A stretch of 64,000 bases of DNA from Bacteroidales bacterium (GCA_017617445.1 JAFZWE010000008.1:1-64000); one strand, 5' to 3'; counted from the first letter of the stretch, positions 1 to 8,694 are shown. A program made the numbers and translations. The notes: generated from the letters alone by a model not told the origin.

Positions 1-611
1 ACGACGGCGACCTCGGTCCCAACACGGGCGGCATGGGTGCCTACACGGGACTGCCGTTCATTACCGATGAGGATCGTACATTCGCATTGGAACACATCCT
101 GCAACCCACCGCAGCGGCCATGTGCGCTGAGGGCTGCCCGCTGACCGGTGTGCTCTATGCCGGACTGATGAAAACCCCGCAGGGTATCAAGGTCATAGAG
201 TTCAATGCCCGTTTCGGCGACCCCGAGACGGAGGTGGTGCTGCCGCTGCTGGAGAGCGATGCCTACGAGATGTTTGAGACCGTGGCCCTGTCGCTCGATA
301 GCACCCCGCAGCTGAAGTGGTCCGACAAGGTGACGATGGGCGTGGTGCTGGCCTCCAAAGGCTACCCGGGCTCGTACGAGAAAGGCTATGCCATCAACGG
401 CACCGAGCAGGTGAACGCCCGCATCTATCACATGGGCACCAAGCTCGACGGTGGCGTGCTCAAGACCGCCGGCGGCCGTGTGATGATGGTGGTGGCTGAA
501 GGCAACGACATCCGCGCGCTAAAACAGAAAGTGTATGACGAAGTGGGTAAGATACAGTGCGACAATTTGTTCTATCGCAAGGATATAGCGCATTGGGCGA
601 TGGGGAGTTGA
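1..611 (+). CDS. purD: Phosphoribosylamine-glycine ligase (GAR synthetase), C-terminal part, cut by window edge
   Basis: ATP-dependent ligase joining glycine to 5-phosphoribosylamine in de novo purine synthesis, in the cytoplasm. The frame is open from base 3, before the first in-window ATG at 33, and reads DGDLGPNTGGMGAY, the conserved ATP-grasp segment of PurD, so the 5' half of the gene lies outside the window. Further on, EFNARFGDPE is the ATP-grasp metal and ATP-binding motif, and the remainder matches the C-terminal ATP-grasp and rotary domain. About 202 of the usual ~425 residues are present. The stop codon at 609-611 is part of the first unit of a heptamer repeat tract. The family call is secure; the true start cannot be seen. 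Confidence 0.96.
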   Translation, partial: DGDLGPNTGGMGAYTGLPFITDEDRTFALEHILQPTAAAMCAEGCPLTGVLYAGLMKTPQGIKVIEFNARFGDPETEVVLPLLESDAYEMFETVALSLDSTPQLKWSDKVTMGVVLASKGYPGSYEKGYAINGTEQVNARIYHMGTKLDGGVLKTAGGRVMMVVAEGNDIRALKQKVYDEVGKIQCDNLFYRKDIAHWAMGS

Positions 612-676
612 AAGTTGAGAGTTGAAAGTTGAGAGTTGAAAGTTGAGAGTTGAGAGTTGAGAGTTGAAAGTTGAGA
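607..676. repeat. Ten tandem heptamers GTTGARA
   Basis: Ten uninterrupted 7-bp units, each GTTGAAA or GTTGAGA, run from 607 to 676 and decay into GTGAAAAGTGAAG. The first unit contains the purD stop codon. Simple tracts of this type occur between genes in Bacteroidales genomes; copy number is expected to vary by slippage. Confidence 0.95.
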
Positions 677-706
677 GTGAAAAGTGAAGGAGTTAAGAAG
701 TGAAGT

Positions 707-746
707 ATAATCGAATAATCGCATAATCGAATAATCGCATAACCGA
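707..746. repeat. Five tandem octamers ATAATCGM (last ATAACCGA)
   Basis: Five 8-bp units alternate ATAATCGA and ATAATCGC and end with ATAACCGA, 10 bp before the folD start. No TAnnTTTG element is visible between purD and folD, so folD is either read through from purD or uses a promoter in or near this tract. A change in unit number would alter spacing upstream of folD. Confidence 0.9.
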
Positions 747-756
747 ATATCAAAAT

Positions 757-1674
757 ATGGCTCAAATCATTGATGGAAAAAAGTTGGGGGCTCGCATCAA
801 GGAGCGGATCTGTGAACAGATACCGCTGTTGGAGCAGCAGTATGGCCGCCGTCCGTCGCTCTACGTCATCATTGTTGGCGAGGATGAAGGCAGTTTGAAG
901 TATGTCACCAACAAGGTGAAGACGGCCAAGTCGATAGGTATGGATGCACGTCTCATTGCCTTGAAAGAGAACATCAGTGAGACGGAGTTGTTGAACATTA
1001 TCCACGTGTTGAATGAGGACCCTCTGGTGGATGGTATTTTGGTGCAGTTGCCGTTGCCGAACCACATCAATGAAGACCGGGTGGTGGATGCCATTGTAAA
1101 GTACAAGGATGTGGATGGTTTCCATGCGTTGAATGTGGGGTCGTTGTGGCAGGGTACGCACTGCATTGCTCCGTGTACGCCGAAGGGCATCATCCAGCTC
1201 ATCAAGAGCACAGGCATTGAGATTGCCGGGAAGATGGCGGTGGTGGTAGGCCGCAGCAACATCGTGGGCAAGCCGGTGGCAAAGCTGCTGCTGGATGAGA
1301 ATGCCACGGTGGTGATGGCACACACCGGCACTCGCGACCTTCGTGCCGTGACGCAGCTGGCCGACATTCTCGTGGTGGCCGCTGGTCAGCAGAAATTGAT
1401 CACGGCCGACATGGTGAAACCCGGCGCGGTAGTCATTGACGTGGGCATCACCCGCAATGCCGAAGGCAAAGTGGTGGGCGACGTGGATTTTGAGAACGTG
1501 AAAGAGGTGGCCGGTTACATCACGCCGGTGCCTGGCGGAGTGGGCCCGTTGACGATCGCCATGCTGATGAAAAACACCATGGAGTGCTTCCTCCGCCACG
1601 CTGAGGCGCACTCGGATGTGTCCAAACTGTGGGCTACCATTATCAAGGCTCGTATCGGCGGGAGCGGAGAGTAG
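757..1674 (+). CDS. folD: Bifunctional methylene-THF dehydrogenase / methenyl-THF cyclohydrolase
   Basis: Interconverts 5,10-methylene-THF, 5,10-methenyl-THF and 10-formyl-THF with NADP, supplying formyl groups for purine synthesis. The 305-residue product carries the FolD signatures: YVTNKVKTAKSIG with the catalytic lysine near residue 55, the DGILVQLPLP segment, VDGFHALNVG, the Rossmann stretch VVVGRSNIVGKP, and TPVPGGVGPLT near the C-terminus. The C-terminal tail after the last helix is slightly longer than usual. It follows purD, and guaB lies two genes on, so it sits in a purine-linked neighbourhood. The start ATG gives the canonical N-terminus MAQIIDGK. Confidence 0.97.
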   Translation: MAQIIDGKKLGARIKERICEQIPLLEQQYGRRPSLYVIIVGEDEGSLKYVTNKVKTAKSIGMDARLIALKENISETELLNIIHVLNEDPLVDGILVQLPLPNHINEDRVVDAIVKYKDVDGFHALNVGSLWQGTHCIAPCTPKGIIQLIKSTGIEIAGKMAVVVGRSNIVGKPVAKLLLDENATVVMAHTGTRDLRAVTQLADILVVAAGQQKLITADMVKPGAVVIDVGITRNAEGKVVGDVDFENVKEVAGYITPVPGGVGPLTIAMLMKNTMECFLRHAEAHSDVSKLWATIIKARIGGSGE

Positions 1675-1751
1675 GGGAGAAGCCTTTTATTAATATAGTC
1701 ATTGACAATTGAAATTTTCAAACCAAAATCAAATCCATAAAAAACAAAACA

Positions 1752-2816
1752 ATGAATCAAGGAGTTATCGCAATGGGTCTCACCTGCCCGATCATCAGAG
1801 AAGGTGACGATGTGGCTGCCATCGTAGTGGACAGCGTGTTGAGCGCGGTTCGTAAATCCGCCAACGAGTATGACATTTGCAACCGTGCGGTGGTCGGCAT
1901 CACCGAGTCGATTGTGGCTCGTTCCCAGGGCAATTACGCCACCGTGGACGATATCGCTGCCGATGTGAAATCCAAATGCGGCGACAATGCCACCCTCTAC
2001 ATCCTGAACCCCATCTATTCCAGAAACCGTTTCGCCATCATTCTCCGCGGTATTGCCCGCGCAGCCCAAAAGGTGGTGATCGTTATGCCCGAAGAGGATG
2101 AGGTGGGTAACGTGCTGCGCAACCACCCCTTCACCAAAATGAATTATGACGAGTATTACAAGGAGATCTGCGAGCAGGAAGGCGCCAGTGTTGAAATCTG
2201 CCCCGAGTTCTGCTGCAAGGACGAAAAATCCTTTGTTATTTTGTGCAATTTGCATGATTATGAAGAGGTAAAAAAAGAGATGGGCGGCAATAACGTGTTC
2301 ACTTTGGCCGATGTCCTGTCTGACCGTTGCGAGTATGGTCTGCTGGGTTCCAACAAGACCGACGAGGAGCGCATCAAATTGTTCCCCAAGAAAGACCAGG
2401 CCCTGAAGCTGGTGCAGCGCGTGCATGACGAATTGCTGGCGGCCACGGGCAAGGATGTCATCGTGGGCGTGTATGGTGACGGCTGTTTTAAAGACCCGAA
2501 GGGGGGGATCTGGGAATTCGCAGACCCGATCACCATGCCGGCCTATACCCATCCCGAAATTATGGAAGGGACACCCAATGAATTGAAAGTGAAAGCTTTG
2601 GCGGATGATAAATATGGCAACTTGCAGGGGGCTGAGCTGACGGCAGCCATTGAAAAGGAGATCGCCGCCAAAAATAGCAACCTGATGGGTTCCATGCAGA
2701 GCCAGGGTACAACCCCGCGTCTCTATCGCGACCTGTTGGCCAGCTTGATGGACCTTGTCAGCGGCAGCGGGGACAGGTGTACTCCTATCATCTTGATACA
2801 AAATTATTTCAGATAA
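1752..2816 (+). CDS. Coenzyme F420-0:L-glutamate ligase (CofE)-like protein
   Basis: The 354-residue product belongs to the CofE-like F420_ligase superfamily, whose characterised members add glutamate to coenzyme F420-0 using GTP. Visible hallmarks are GLTCPIIREGDDVA at residues 9-22 (the EGDD of CofE), AVVGITESIVARSQGN, LSRNRFAI-like SRNRFAIILRGIARA, EYGLLGSNK, VYGDGCFKDPKGGIWEFADP and the C-terminal GSMQSQGTTPR and SGSGDRCTP. The longer architecture and the EYGLLGSN and SQGTTPR motifs match the anaerobe subfamily also seen in Clostridia, not archaeal CofE. No F420 synthesis gene is nearby, so the real substrate is unknown. It lies 18 bp before guaB in the same direction, probably co-transcribed. 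Confidence 0.8.
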   Translation: MNQGVIAMGLTCPIIREGDDVAAIVVDSVLSAVRKSANEYDICNRAVVGITESIVARSQGNYATVDDIAADVKSKCGDNATLYILNPIYSRNRFAIILRGIARAAQKVVIVMPEEDEVGNVLRNHPFTKMNYDEYYKEICEQEGASVEICPEFCCKDEKSFVILCNLHDYEEVKKEMGGNNVFTLADVLSDRCEYGLLGSNKTDEERIKLFPKKDQALKLVQRVHDELLAATGKDVIVGVYGDGCFKDPKGGIWEFADPITMPAYTHPEIMEGTPNELKVKALADDKYGNLQGAELTAAIEKEIAAKNSNLMGSMQSQGTTPRLYRDLLASLMDLVSGSGDRCTPIILIQNYFR

Positions 2817-2834
2817 ATCTCAAAACCTATTGTC

Positions 2835-4310
2835 ATGTCATTTTTTGAAGAGAAAGTACAAATGGAAGGGCTGACTTTTGATGATGTGCTCCTGCTCCCA
2901 TCCTATTCGGAAGTCCTGCCCCGTGAGGTGAGTTTGCAGTCCAAATTCACCAAGAAAATCATGTTGAAGACGCCGTTCGTGTCTGCAGCAATGGATACGG
3001 TGACTGAAGCCAAGATGGCCATTGCGATGGCACGGGAAGGTGGTATTGGTGTAATACACAAGAATATGCCAATGGAAGAGCAGGCACGGCAGGTGGCCAG
3101 TGTGAAGCGTGCGCAGAACGGGATGATCTACAACCCGATTGTGATGTCCCCCAAGCAGACCGTGGGGGATGCCCTCCGTCTTATGACTGACTACCGCATC
3201 GGGGGTATCCCTGTGGTGGACAATGACAACTTTCTGGTGGGCATTGTCACCAACCGTGACTTGCGTTTTGAAACGGATTACAGCAAGCCCATCTCCCAGG
3301 TGATGACATCCGAGCATTTGATTACTACGACGCATTATTCCGAAATGCAGGAAGTGGAGACTCTCTTGCAGAAATACAAGATTGAAAAGCTTCCGGTGGT
3401 GGATGCCGCCGGCCATCTGTTGGGGTTAATCACTTTCAACGACATCACGAAGGCCAAAGACAAACCCAATGCTTCCAAGGATGAGCGTGGCCGCTTGCAG
3501 GTGGCTGCCGGCGTGGGGATTTCCAAGGAGACCCTTCCGCGGGTGGACGCTTTGGTGGAGGCCGAGGTGGACGCCATTGTCCTGGATTCGGCACATGGCA
3601 ATTCCAAGGGGGTCATTGACGCCTTGAAGATGGTCAAGAGCCGTTATCCGAACCTGGATGTGGTGGTGGGCAACATTGCCACGGGGGATGCGGCGCGGCG
3701 TTTGGCGGATGCCGGTGCGGATGCTGTGAAGGTGGGTATCGGACCGGGTTCCATCTGCACCACCCGTGTGGTGGCTGGCGTGGGCGTTCCGCAACTCAGC
3801 GCGATTTACGAGGTCGCCAAAGCCCTCCGCGACACTGATGTGCCGTTGATCGCAGATGGCGGGATTCGCTATTCCGGTGACATTGTCAAGGCGCTTGCCG
3901 CGGGTGCGCATACGGTCATGTTCGGCGGCCTGTTGGCCGGCGTGGACGAAGCCCCGGGCGAAACGATTCTCTATAATGGTCGTAAGTTCAAGGCTTACAG
4001 AGGTATGGGCTCTTTGGAGGCCATGCAGCGTGGATCCAAGGACCGCTATATGCAAAGCGATGTGGACGATGTGAAGAAACTGGTGCCCGAAGGAATTTCC
4101 GGCCGTGTGCCCTACAAGGGTCGGCTGGAAGAAGTGGTGTACCAGATGGCGGGCGGCTTGCGCGCGGGTATGGGCTATTGCGGCGCCGCCGACATCAACC
4201 GGCTGCATGAAGCCAGATTCTGCAAAATCAGTGCTGCCGGTGTCACGGAAAGCCATCCCCATGACATCTCCATCACTAGCGAATCGCCCAATTACACCAA
4301 AAACCTCTAA
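2835..4310 (+). CDS. guaB: Inosine-5'-monophosphate dehydrogenase
   Basis: Oxidises IMP to XMP with NAD+, the committed step to GMP. The 491-residue product has the (beta/alpha)8 barrel interrupted by two CBS domains at about residues 98-215. The catalytic loop is [17 protein letters not shown] with Cys308; [15 protein letters not shown] ([13 protein letters not shown]) and [10 protein letters not shown] follow, as in bacterial IMPDH. It begins 18 bp after the CofE-like gene. A strong intrinsic terminator ends the transcript 25 bp downstream. GMP synthase (guaA) is present elsewhere in the window on the other strand. Confidence 0.98.
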   Translation: MSFFEEKVQMEGLTFDDVLLLPSYSEVLPREVSLQSKFTKKIMLKTPFVSAAMDTVTEAKMAIAMAREGGIGVIHKNMPMEEQARQVASVKRAQNGMIYNPIVMSPKQTVGDALRLMTDYRIGGIPVVDNDNFLVGIVTNRDLRFETDYSKPISQVMTSEHLITTTHYSEMQEVETLLQKYKIEKLPVVDAAGHLLGLITFNDITKAKDKPNASKDERGRLQVAAGVGISKETLPRVDALVEAEVDAIVLDSAHGNSKGVIDALKMVKSRYPNLDVVVGNIATGDAARRLADAGADAVKVGIGPGSICTTRVVAGVGVPQLSAIYEVAKALRDTDVPLIADGGIRYSGDIVKALAAGAHTVMFGGLLAGVDEAPGETILYNGRKFKAYRGMGSLEAMQRGSKDRYMQSDVDDVKKLVPEGISGRVPYKGRLEEVVYQMAGGLRAGMGYCGAADINRLHEARFCKISAAGVTESHPHDISITSESPNYTKNL

Positions 4311-4334
4311 AAAAAGATCCTCCATTTTTGCAAG

Positions 4335-4372
4335 GTTCTGCTGGAATTCAGTTCCAGCAGAACTTTTTTTTT
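4335..4372 (+). terminator. Intrinsic terminator after guaB
   Basis: A perfect 12-bp stem (4335-4346 with 4352-4363) closes a 5-nt loop and is followed by nine T residues. Confidence 0.95.
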
Positions 4373-4423
4373 ACAAATTATTGAATTAGTGTAAAAAGGA
4401 ACTTTTTGTATGAAAAAAAATAC

Positions 4424-4431
4424 TATTTTTG
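4424..4431 (+). promoter_or_regulatory. Bacteroidota -7 element (TATTTTTG) for rpsA
   Basis: TATTTTTG matches TAnnTTTG and lies about 100 bp before the rpsA start. A TTTG at 4405-4408 is only 15 bp upstream, shorter than the usual 17-23 spacing. Confidence 0.6.
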
Positions 4432-4436
4432 CGCCC

Positions 4437-4464
4437 GCAATTTGTAAGAGGCTCTACAAGTTGC
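4437..4464 (+). promoter_or_regulatory. Stem-loop in the rpsA 5' leader
   Basis: A 10-bp stem (4437-4446 with 4455-4464, one G-U pair) with an 8-nt loop lies just after the presumed transcription start of the ~95-nt rpsA leader. Autoregulation through the leader is known for rpsA in enterobacteria; a similar role here is inference. Confidence 0.45.
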
Positions 4465-4530
4465 CGCATGGACAGTTAAACCTCATTGTTTCACTTATTT
4501 AACCGATTCAAAGGAATCATATTTTTTATT

Positions 4531-6537
4531 ATGTCAGAAGAAATTTTAAACCAGCCGGAAGAGAATATCTCCGAAAATCAGCCTGTAGAGGCTGCTCCCG
4601 CAGTGGAAGAAACCGTTGCTGAGGCTGCTCCCGTTCAGGAAGAGAAGGTCGAAGAGGCCGCTCCCGCAGTAGAGGAAACCGTTGCTGAAGCCGCTCCCGT
4701 TGCCGAAGCCGCTGAACTTCCCGAAACGCCGAAGGCTCCCAGAAAACCGAGAGAGATTGAAAACGCCTACGCCTCCATGTTGGAGAATTTCAACTGGGAA
4801 TCCTTGGAAAAGAAAGGCCAGAAATACAACGTTGAGGAACGCAAGAATCTGGAGGAATGTTATACAAAATCTTTCAAATCCATTGATGAACAGGCTGTTA
4901 TTATGGGTACTGTCGTTTCCATCAACAACCGTGAAATCGTGGTGAACATCGGCTTCAAGTCCGACGGCGTCATCTCCGCTTCTGAACTCCGTTACAATCC
5001 CGATTTGAAAATCGGTGATGAAATCGAAGTTTATGTGGAAAGCCAGGAAGATGCCACCGGTCAGCTCATCCTCTCCCACAAGAAAGCTCGCCTGCTCAAG
5101 TCTTGGTTGCGCGTGAACGAGGCTTACGAGAAAGAGGAGATCATCACAGGTTATGTGAAATGCAGAACCAAAGGTGGTTTGATCGTCGATGTGTTCGGTA
5201 TCGAAGCCTTCCTTCCCGGTTCCCAGATCGATGTCAAGCCCATCCGCGACTACGACATCTTTGTGGACAAAACCATGGATTTCAAGGTGGTGAAGATCAA
5301 TCAGGAATTCAAGAATGTGGTGGTTTCTCACAAAGCCCTCATCGAGGACGAATTGGAAGCTCAAAAAGCCGAAATCATCGCGAAGCTCGAAAAAGGTCAG
5401 GTGCTCGAAGGTACCGTCAAGAACATTACCAACTATGGTGTGTTCGTGGACCTCGGCGGCGTAGATGGTTTGATCCACATCACCGACCTCTCCTGGGGCC
5501 GTATTATCCATCCCGAAGAAATCGTGCAGCTTGACCAGAAAATCCAGGTGGTTATTCTTGATTTCGACGAGAACAAGAAACGTATCGCCCTCGGTCTCAA
5601 GCAGCTTACTCCCCATCCGTGGGATGCCCTTGATCCGAACCTCAAGGTGGGTGACAAAGTTCACGGTAAAGTGGTGGTCATCGCTGACTACGGTGCTTTC
5701 CTTGAAATCATGCCCGGCGTGGAAGGTCTCATCCATGTTTCCGAAATGTCATGGTCACAACACTTGCGCACCGCTCACGACTTCCTCAAGGTGGGTGACG
5801 AAATCGATGCCGTCCTCCTTACCCTTGACAAAGAGGAGAGAAAAATGTCCCTCGGTATCAAACAGCTCATCCCCGATCCGTGGGCTGACATCAAGGAGAA
5901 ATATCCTGTGGGCTCCAAGCATACGGCCATCGTCCGCAACTTCACCAACTTCGGCATCTTCGTCGAACTGGAAGAGGGCGTTGACGGCTTGATCCACATT
6001 TCCGACCTCTCCTGGTCCAAGAAAATCAAACATCCCGCTGAATTTACCAAAATCGGTGAAAAGATCGATGTGGTGGTTCTGGAAGTGGATGTCGAAACCC
6101 GCCGCCTCAGTCTGGGTCACAAGCAGCTGGAAGAGAATCCGTGGGATGTGTTCGAAACCATCTTTACCGTTGGTTCCGAGCACGAAGGCACCGTTGTTTC
6201 CATGAACGACAAGGGTGCTGTCATCGCCCTGCCTTATGGCATTGAAGGATTCGCCTTCAACCGCGCACTCCAGAAAGAGGACAAGAGCTATGCCAAGGTG
6301 GACGAAACCCTCAAATTCAAAGTGGTGGAATTCTCCAAGGAAGCCAAGAAGATCAACTTGTCTCACACCAAGACCTGGCAGACCACTCCCGAAGAGGCTG
6401 AAAAGAAGGTGATGGATGAGGACAAGAAGGCCGCTAAGGACATCAAGAAGATCAACGACAGCGTTGAAAAAACCACCCTTGGTGACTTGGAAGCCCTCCA
6501 GGCTCTGAAAAAGAACCTTGAAAAAGCTGAGGAATAA
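4531..6537 (+). CDS. rpsA: 30S ribosomal protein S1
   Basis: RNA-binding protein of the small ribosomal subunit that recruits mRNA, important in a phylum that largely lacks Shine-Dalgarno signals. The product has 668 residues from the ATG at 4531, which gives MSEEILNQ; an in-frame ATG at 4486 would add an unlikely hydrophobic leader. After an Ala/Glu/Pro-rich repetitive N-terminal tail (to about residue 70) six S1 OB-fold domains follow. Domains 3 to 5 show the classic GVFVDLGGVDGLIH / GLIHVSEMSW / GLIHISDLSW sequence, while domains 1, 2 and 6 are more diverged. The C-terminus is Lys-rich. The gene stands alone between terminators. Confidence 0.97.
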   Translation: MSEEILNQPEENISENQPVEAAPAVEETVAEAAPVQEEKVEEAAPAVEETVAEAAPVAEAAELPETPKAPRKPREIENAYASMLENFNWESLEKKGQKYNVEERKNLEECYTKSFKSIDEQAVIMGTVVSINNREIVVNIGFKSDGVISASELRYNPDLKIGDEIEVYVESQEDATGQLILSHKKARLLKSWLRVNEAYEKEEIITGYVKCRTKGGLIVDVFGIEAFLPGSQIDVKPIRDYDIFVDKTMDFKVVKINQEFKNVVVSHKALIEDELEAQKAEIIAKLEKGQVLEGTVKNITNYGVFVDLGGVDGLIHITDLSWGRIIHPEEIVQLDQKIQVVILDFDENKKRIALGLKQLTPHPWDALDPNLKVGDKVHGKVVVIADYGAFLEIMPGVEGLIHVSEMSWSQHLRTAHDFLKVGDEIDAVLLTLDKEERKMSLGIKQLIPDPWADIKEKYPVGSKHTAIVRNFTNFGIFVELEEGVDGLIHISDLSWSKKIKHPAEFTKIGEKIDVVVLEVDVETRRLSLGHKQLEENPWDVFETIFTVGSEHEGTVVSMNDKGAVIALPYGIEGFAFNRALQKEDKSYAKVDETLKFKVVEFSKEAKKINLSHTKTWQTTPEEAEKKVMDEDKKAAKDIKKINDSVEKTTLGDLEALQALKKNLEKAEE

Positions 6538-6561
6538 TATCCACAGCTATGCTTCATAATG

Positions 6562-6593
6562 AAAAAGGATGACCCTGCGTCATCCTTTTTTTT
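6562..6593 (+). terminator. Intrinsic terminator after rpsA
   Basis: A 12-bp stem (6562-6573 with 6579-6590) with a 5-nt loop ends in a run of eight T. Confidence 0.93.
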
Positions 6594-6594
6594 G

Positions 6595-6602
6595 TAATTT
6601 TG
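6595..6602 (+). promoter_or_regulatory. -7 element (TAATTTTG) for nadK
   Basis: TAATTTTG fits TAnnTTTG and immediately follows the rpsA terminator, about 60 bp before nadK. Confidence 0.6.
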
Positions 6603-6662
6603 CAGCTGCATTCAATGCGACCCGCTTTTATTGTTATTGGCCAACTTACACCATAATATTTC

Positions 6663-7553
6663 ATGAAAATAGCAGTTTACAGCAAACCTACCACGGATGA
6701 TGGAAAAAAGTTCATCGTTGAGGTTGTCCGTTTTTTATGCGGGGAGGGTGTGACGATAAGTGCATTTCACCTTTTGAAGGAACTTCTTCCTGCAGCATCA
6801 GAAGAAACACTTGCCAGTACCTTTTCCTCTCAACAGGAACTTTCAACTTTTTGTCCCGACTTTGTTTTTTCCATTGGCGGTGATGGCACATTCATTGATG
6901 CCGCCAATCTGGTGGGCGATTCCGGCGTGCCCATTCTCGGTATCAACACCGGGCGGATCGGTTTCCTTACCAATGTTAACCGGAACAATTTTCGTGAAGC
7001 TTTTGATTTTTTGAAAAAATCTGATTATCAGATAGAAAAGAGAATTCTTTTGCAAATAAAAAGTGACCATGGGGAGCCCTTGCCGGCATCGTTTGCGTTG
7101 AACGACATCTCCATCCACCCGCATGGAGAGTCCATCAATGCGGTTAAGGTGCAGGCCAATGGTGAGCATCTGAACACCTATTGGGGCGACGGGTTGATTG
7201 TGGCTACCCCTACAGGTTCCACGGCATATTCACTCAGCTGCGGCGGGCCCATCCTTGTGCCTTCTGCCAATGTGATGGTACTTACCCCCATCGCTTCCCA
7301 TAGCCTGACCGTGCGCCCCATTGTCCTTCCTGTTGACAACGAATTGAGAATCAAGGTGGAAAGTCGTTCGCATCGCTTTGTGCTTTCCGTGGATTCTCAT
7401 CGGTTGGCCATGAACGACGAGGTGACGCTCACCGTCAGCCGAGCCCCCTATACCATCCAAACCATCCGCCTTCCCAACGCTGGCTTCTACTCAGTGATCC
7501 GTGAGAAACTGCTTTGGGGACTGGACAAACGAAATTTCAATCATCATGAATAA
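6663..7553 (+). CDS. nadK: NAD kinase
   Basis: Phosphorylates NAD to NADP in the cytoplasm. The 296-residue product has the diagnostic GGDGTFIDAA at residues 72-81, GINTGRIGFLT, the ALNDISIH segment in place of the common NE motif, and TPTGSTAYSLSCGGPI, followed by the typical C-terminal beta-sandwich with LTPIASHSLTVRPIVLP. The length is normal. The downstream flavoprotein gene starts inside the last codons of nadK (ATG at 7546, nadK stop ends 7553), so the two are translationally coupled or at least co-transcribed from the promoter at 6595. Confidence 0.97.
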   Translation: MKIAVYSKPTTDDGKKFIVEVVRFLCGEGVTISAFHLLKELLPAASEETLASTFSSQQELSTFCPDFVFSIGGDGTFIDAANLVGDSGVPILGINTGRIGFLTNVNRNNFREAFDFLKKSDYQIEKRILLQIKSDHGEPLPASFALNDISIHPHGESINAVKVQANGEHLNTYWGDGLIVATPTGSTAYSLSCGGPILVPSANVMVLTPIASHSLTVRPIVLPVDNELRIKVESRSHRFVLSVDSHRLAMNDEVTLTVSRAPYTIQTIRLPNAGFYSVIREKLLWGLDKRNFNHHE

Positions 7554-8175
7554 AAAAAACGCTCCCTCCCAACCCAGTATCAAGAAAACGCCCAAACGCC
7601 AGATGAAGGCTGGCAATATGCTTAATCCTACCCCCGTAGTGATGGTGAGCTGCGGCAATACCCCCGATGAGTACAACATCATCACCGTAGCATGGTGCGG
7701 TACCGTGTGCAGCGATCCGCCGATGTGCTACATCTCCGTCAGACCCGAAAGACACTCGTATCCCCTTCTTAAAGAGTATGGAGAGTTTGTCATTAATCTT
7801 GTTTCCAATGAGTTGGCAGAACGTACCGACTGGTGTGGTGTTCGTTCTGGCAAGAAATACAACAAATTCATTGAAACCGACCTCACGCCTGTCCGCAGCA
7901 GCATTGTAAAGGCACCGATGATTTACGAAGCACCCGTCAACCTCGAATGCGTGGTGAAGCAAGTCATTCCGCTTGGCTCACACGACATGTTCCTGGCCGA
8001 AATCGTGGCCGTTCATGCTTCAGAATTACTTTTTGACAAAAAAACAGGAGCCCTGCACTTGGAACGCGCCAATCTCGTCAGCTACTCCAACGGACACTAC
8101 TACCAACTTGGAAAAATCATCGGAAAGTTCGGATTTTCAGTGGAGAAGACTAAAACTTCCACATCTTGTAAATAA
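7546..8175 (+). CDS. Flavin reductase family protein (FMN-binding split barrel)
   Basis: A 209-residue protein of the flavin reductase-like, FMN-binding split-barrel family. After a basic tail it shows the conserved core NMLNPTPVVMVSCG, NIITVAWCGTVCSDPPMCYISVRP and EFVINLVSNELAERTDWCG, the pattern of the small flavoproteins that reduce or carry FMN. The substrate or electron partner is not known. The start at 7546 is chosen because it gives MNKKNAPS and an 8-bp overlap with nadK; a GTG at 7501 would overlap by more than 50 bp. Its 3' end overlaps a convergent small gene by 26 bp. Pairing with an NADP-forming enzyme is suggestive only. Confidence 0.85.
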   Translation: MNKKNAPSQPSIKKTPKRQMKAGNMLNPTPVVMVSCGNTPDEYNIITVAWCGTVCSDPPMCYISVRPERHSYPLLKEYGEFVINLVSNELAERTDWCGVRSGKKYNKFIETDLTPVRSSIVKAPMIYEAPVNLECVVKQVIPLGSHDMFLAEIVAVHASELLFDKKTGALHLERANLVSYSNGHYYQLGKIIGKFGFSVEKTKTSTSCK

Positions 8176-8662
8176 AGTAGCCCCATTCTACTTCACTACA
8201 ATATTCTTGTTTTAAAACCATCTCCTTAGGAGTGACCTTTCTGACCACAAAGGGATCATCGTCACCTTCGCAATACAGTTCATTCTTGTTTTTCAAGACA
8301 TATTTAACCGTTACTGTATCGAATCCCACATTACGATAATAGCCGTCAACTATTTTCTCTGTATGGTGGCGTACTATTTTCACTGAATCCTTGTCAATCA
8401 TCAATGCAAGACAAGGAAACTCTGAATATTCCAATTCATCCTTGAAAACATTGGAACTTTCCCATTCATGGTAGAAATAATCATCCACAGCAGTGGTCCT
8501 CCACACGCCTTCCAACATTTTCGGATCGACATTTATTTTTCGGTTTTCAACCAGGTCGGTTATCCAACCACCCAGTTTAAACAGCAGAACGATACCTAAG
8601 ATAGGGGCGATGAAGAAAAAAATCACCTTCTTCATTGCATCGTCTAAGTTTTTCCCGTTCAT
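8150..8662 (-). CDS. Hypothetical membrane-anchored protein
   Basis: A 170-residue protein I do not recognise. An N-terminal hydrophobic segment, FFFIAPILGIVLLFKLGGW, acts as an anchor or uncleaved signal. The rest is a soluble, acidic domain with a LEGVWRTTAVDDYF start, reminiscent of lipocalin-like small exported proteins that begin with an L-x-G-x-W motif; this resemblance is weak. An alternative start is the ATG at 8635 (MKKVIFFF). A TACTTTTG promoter element on this strand at 8687-8694 favours the gene being real. Its 3' end overlaps the convergent flavin reductase gene by 26 bp, an arrangement that could allow antisense interference. Confidence 0.7.
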   Translation of the reverse strand: MNGKNLDDAMKKVIFFFIAPILGIVLLFKLGGWITDLVENRKINVDPKMLEGVWRTTAVDDYFYHEWESSNVFKDELEYSEFPCLALMIDKDSVKIVRHHTEKIVDGYYRNVGFDTVTVKYVLKNKNELYCEGDDDPFVVRKVTPKEMVLKQEYCSEVEWGYFIYKMWKF

Positions 8663-8686
8663 ACACTATTCTTCTAAAAAGAGTGG

Positions 8687-8694
8687 CAAAAGTA
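8687..8694 (-). promoter_or_regulatory. -7 element (TACTTTTG) for the small membrane protein gene
   Basis: Read on the minus strand the sequence is TACTTTTG, about 25 bp from the start at 8662. Confidence 0.6.

Noticed and set aside
460..2801. Two long minus-strand frames (383 and 428 codons) opposite folD and the CofE-like gene
   Set aside because: Their His/Gln-rich composition and lack of any family pattern mark them as antisense shadows; the repeat tract at 607-676 adds STLNFQL repeats to one of them.
4486..4530. Upstream in-frame ATG extending ribosomal protein S1 by 15 residues
   Set aside because: The extension is hydrophobic and unlike S1 N-termini; MSEEILNQ at 4531 is the sensible start.
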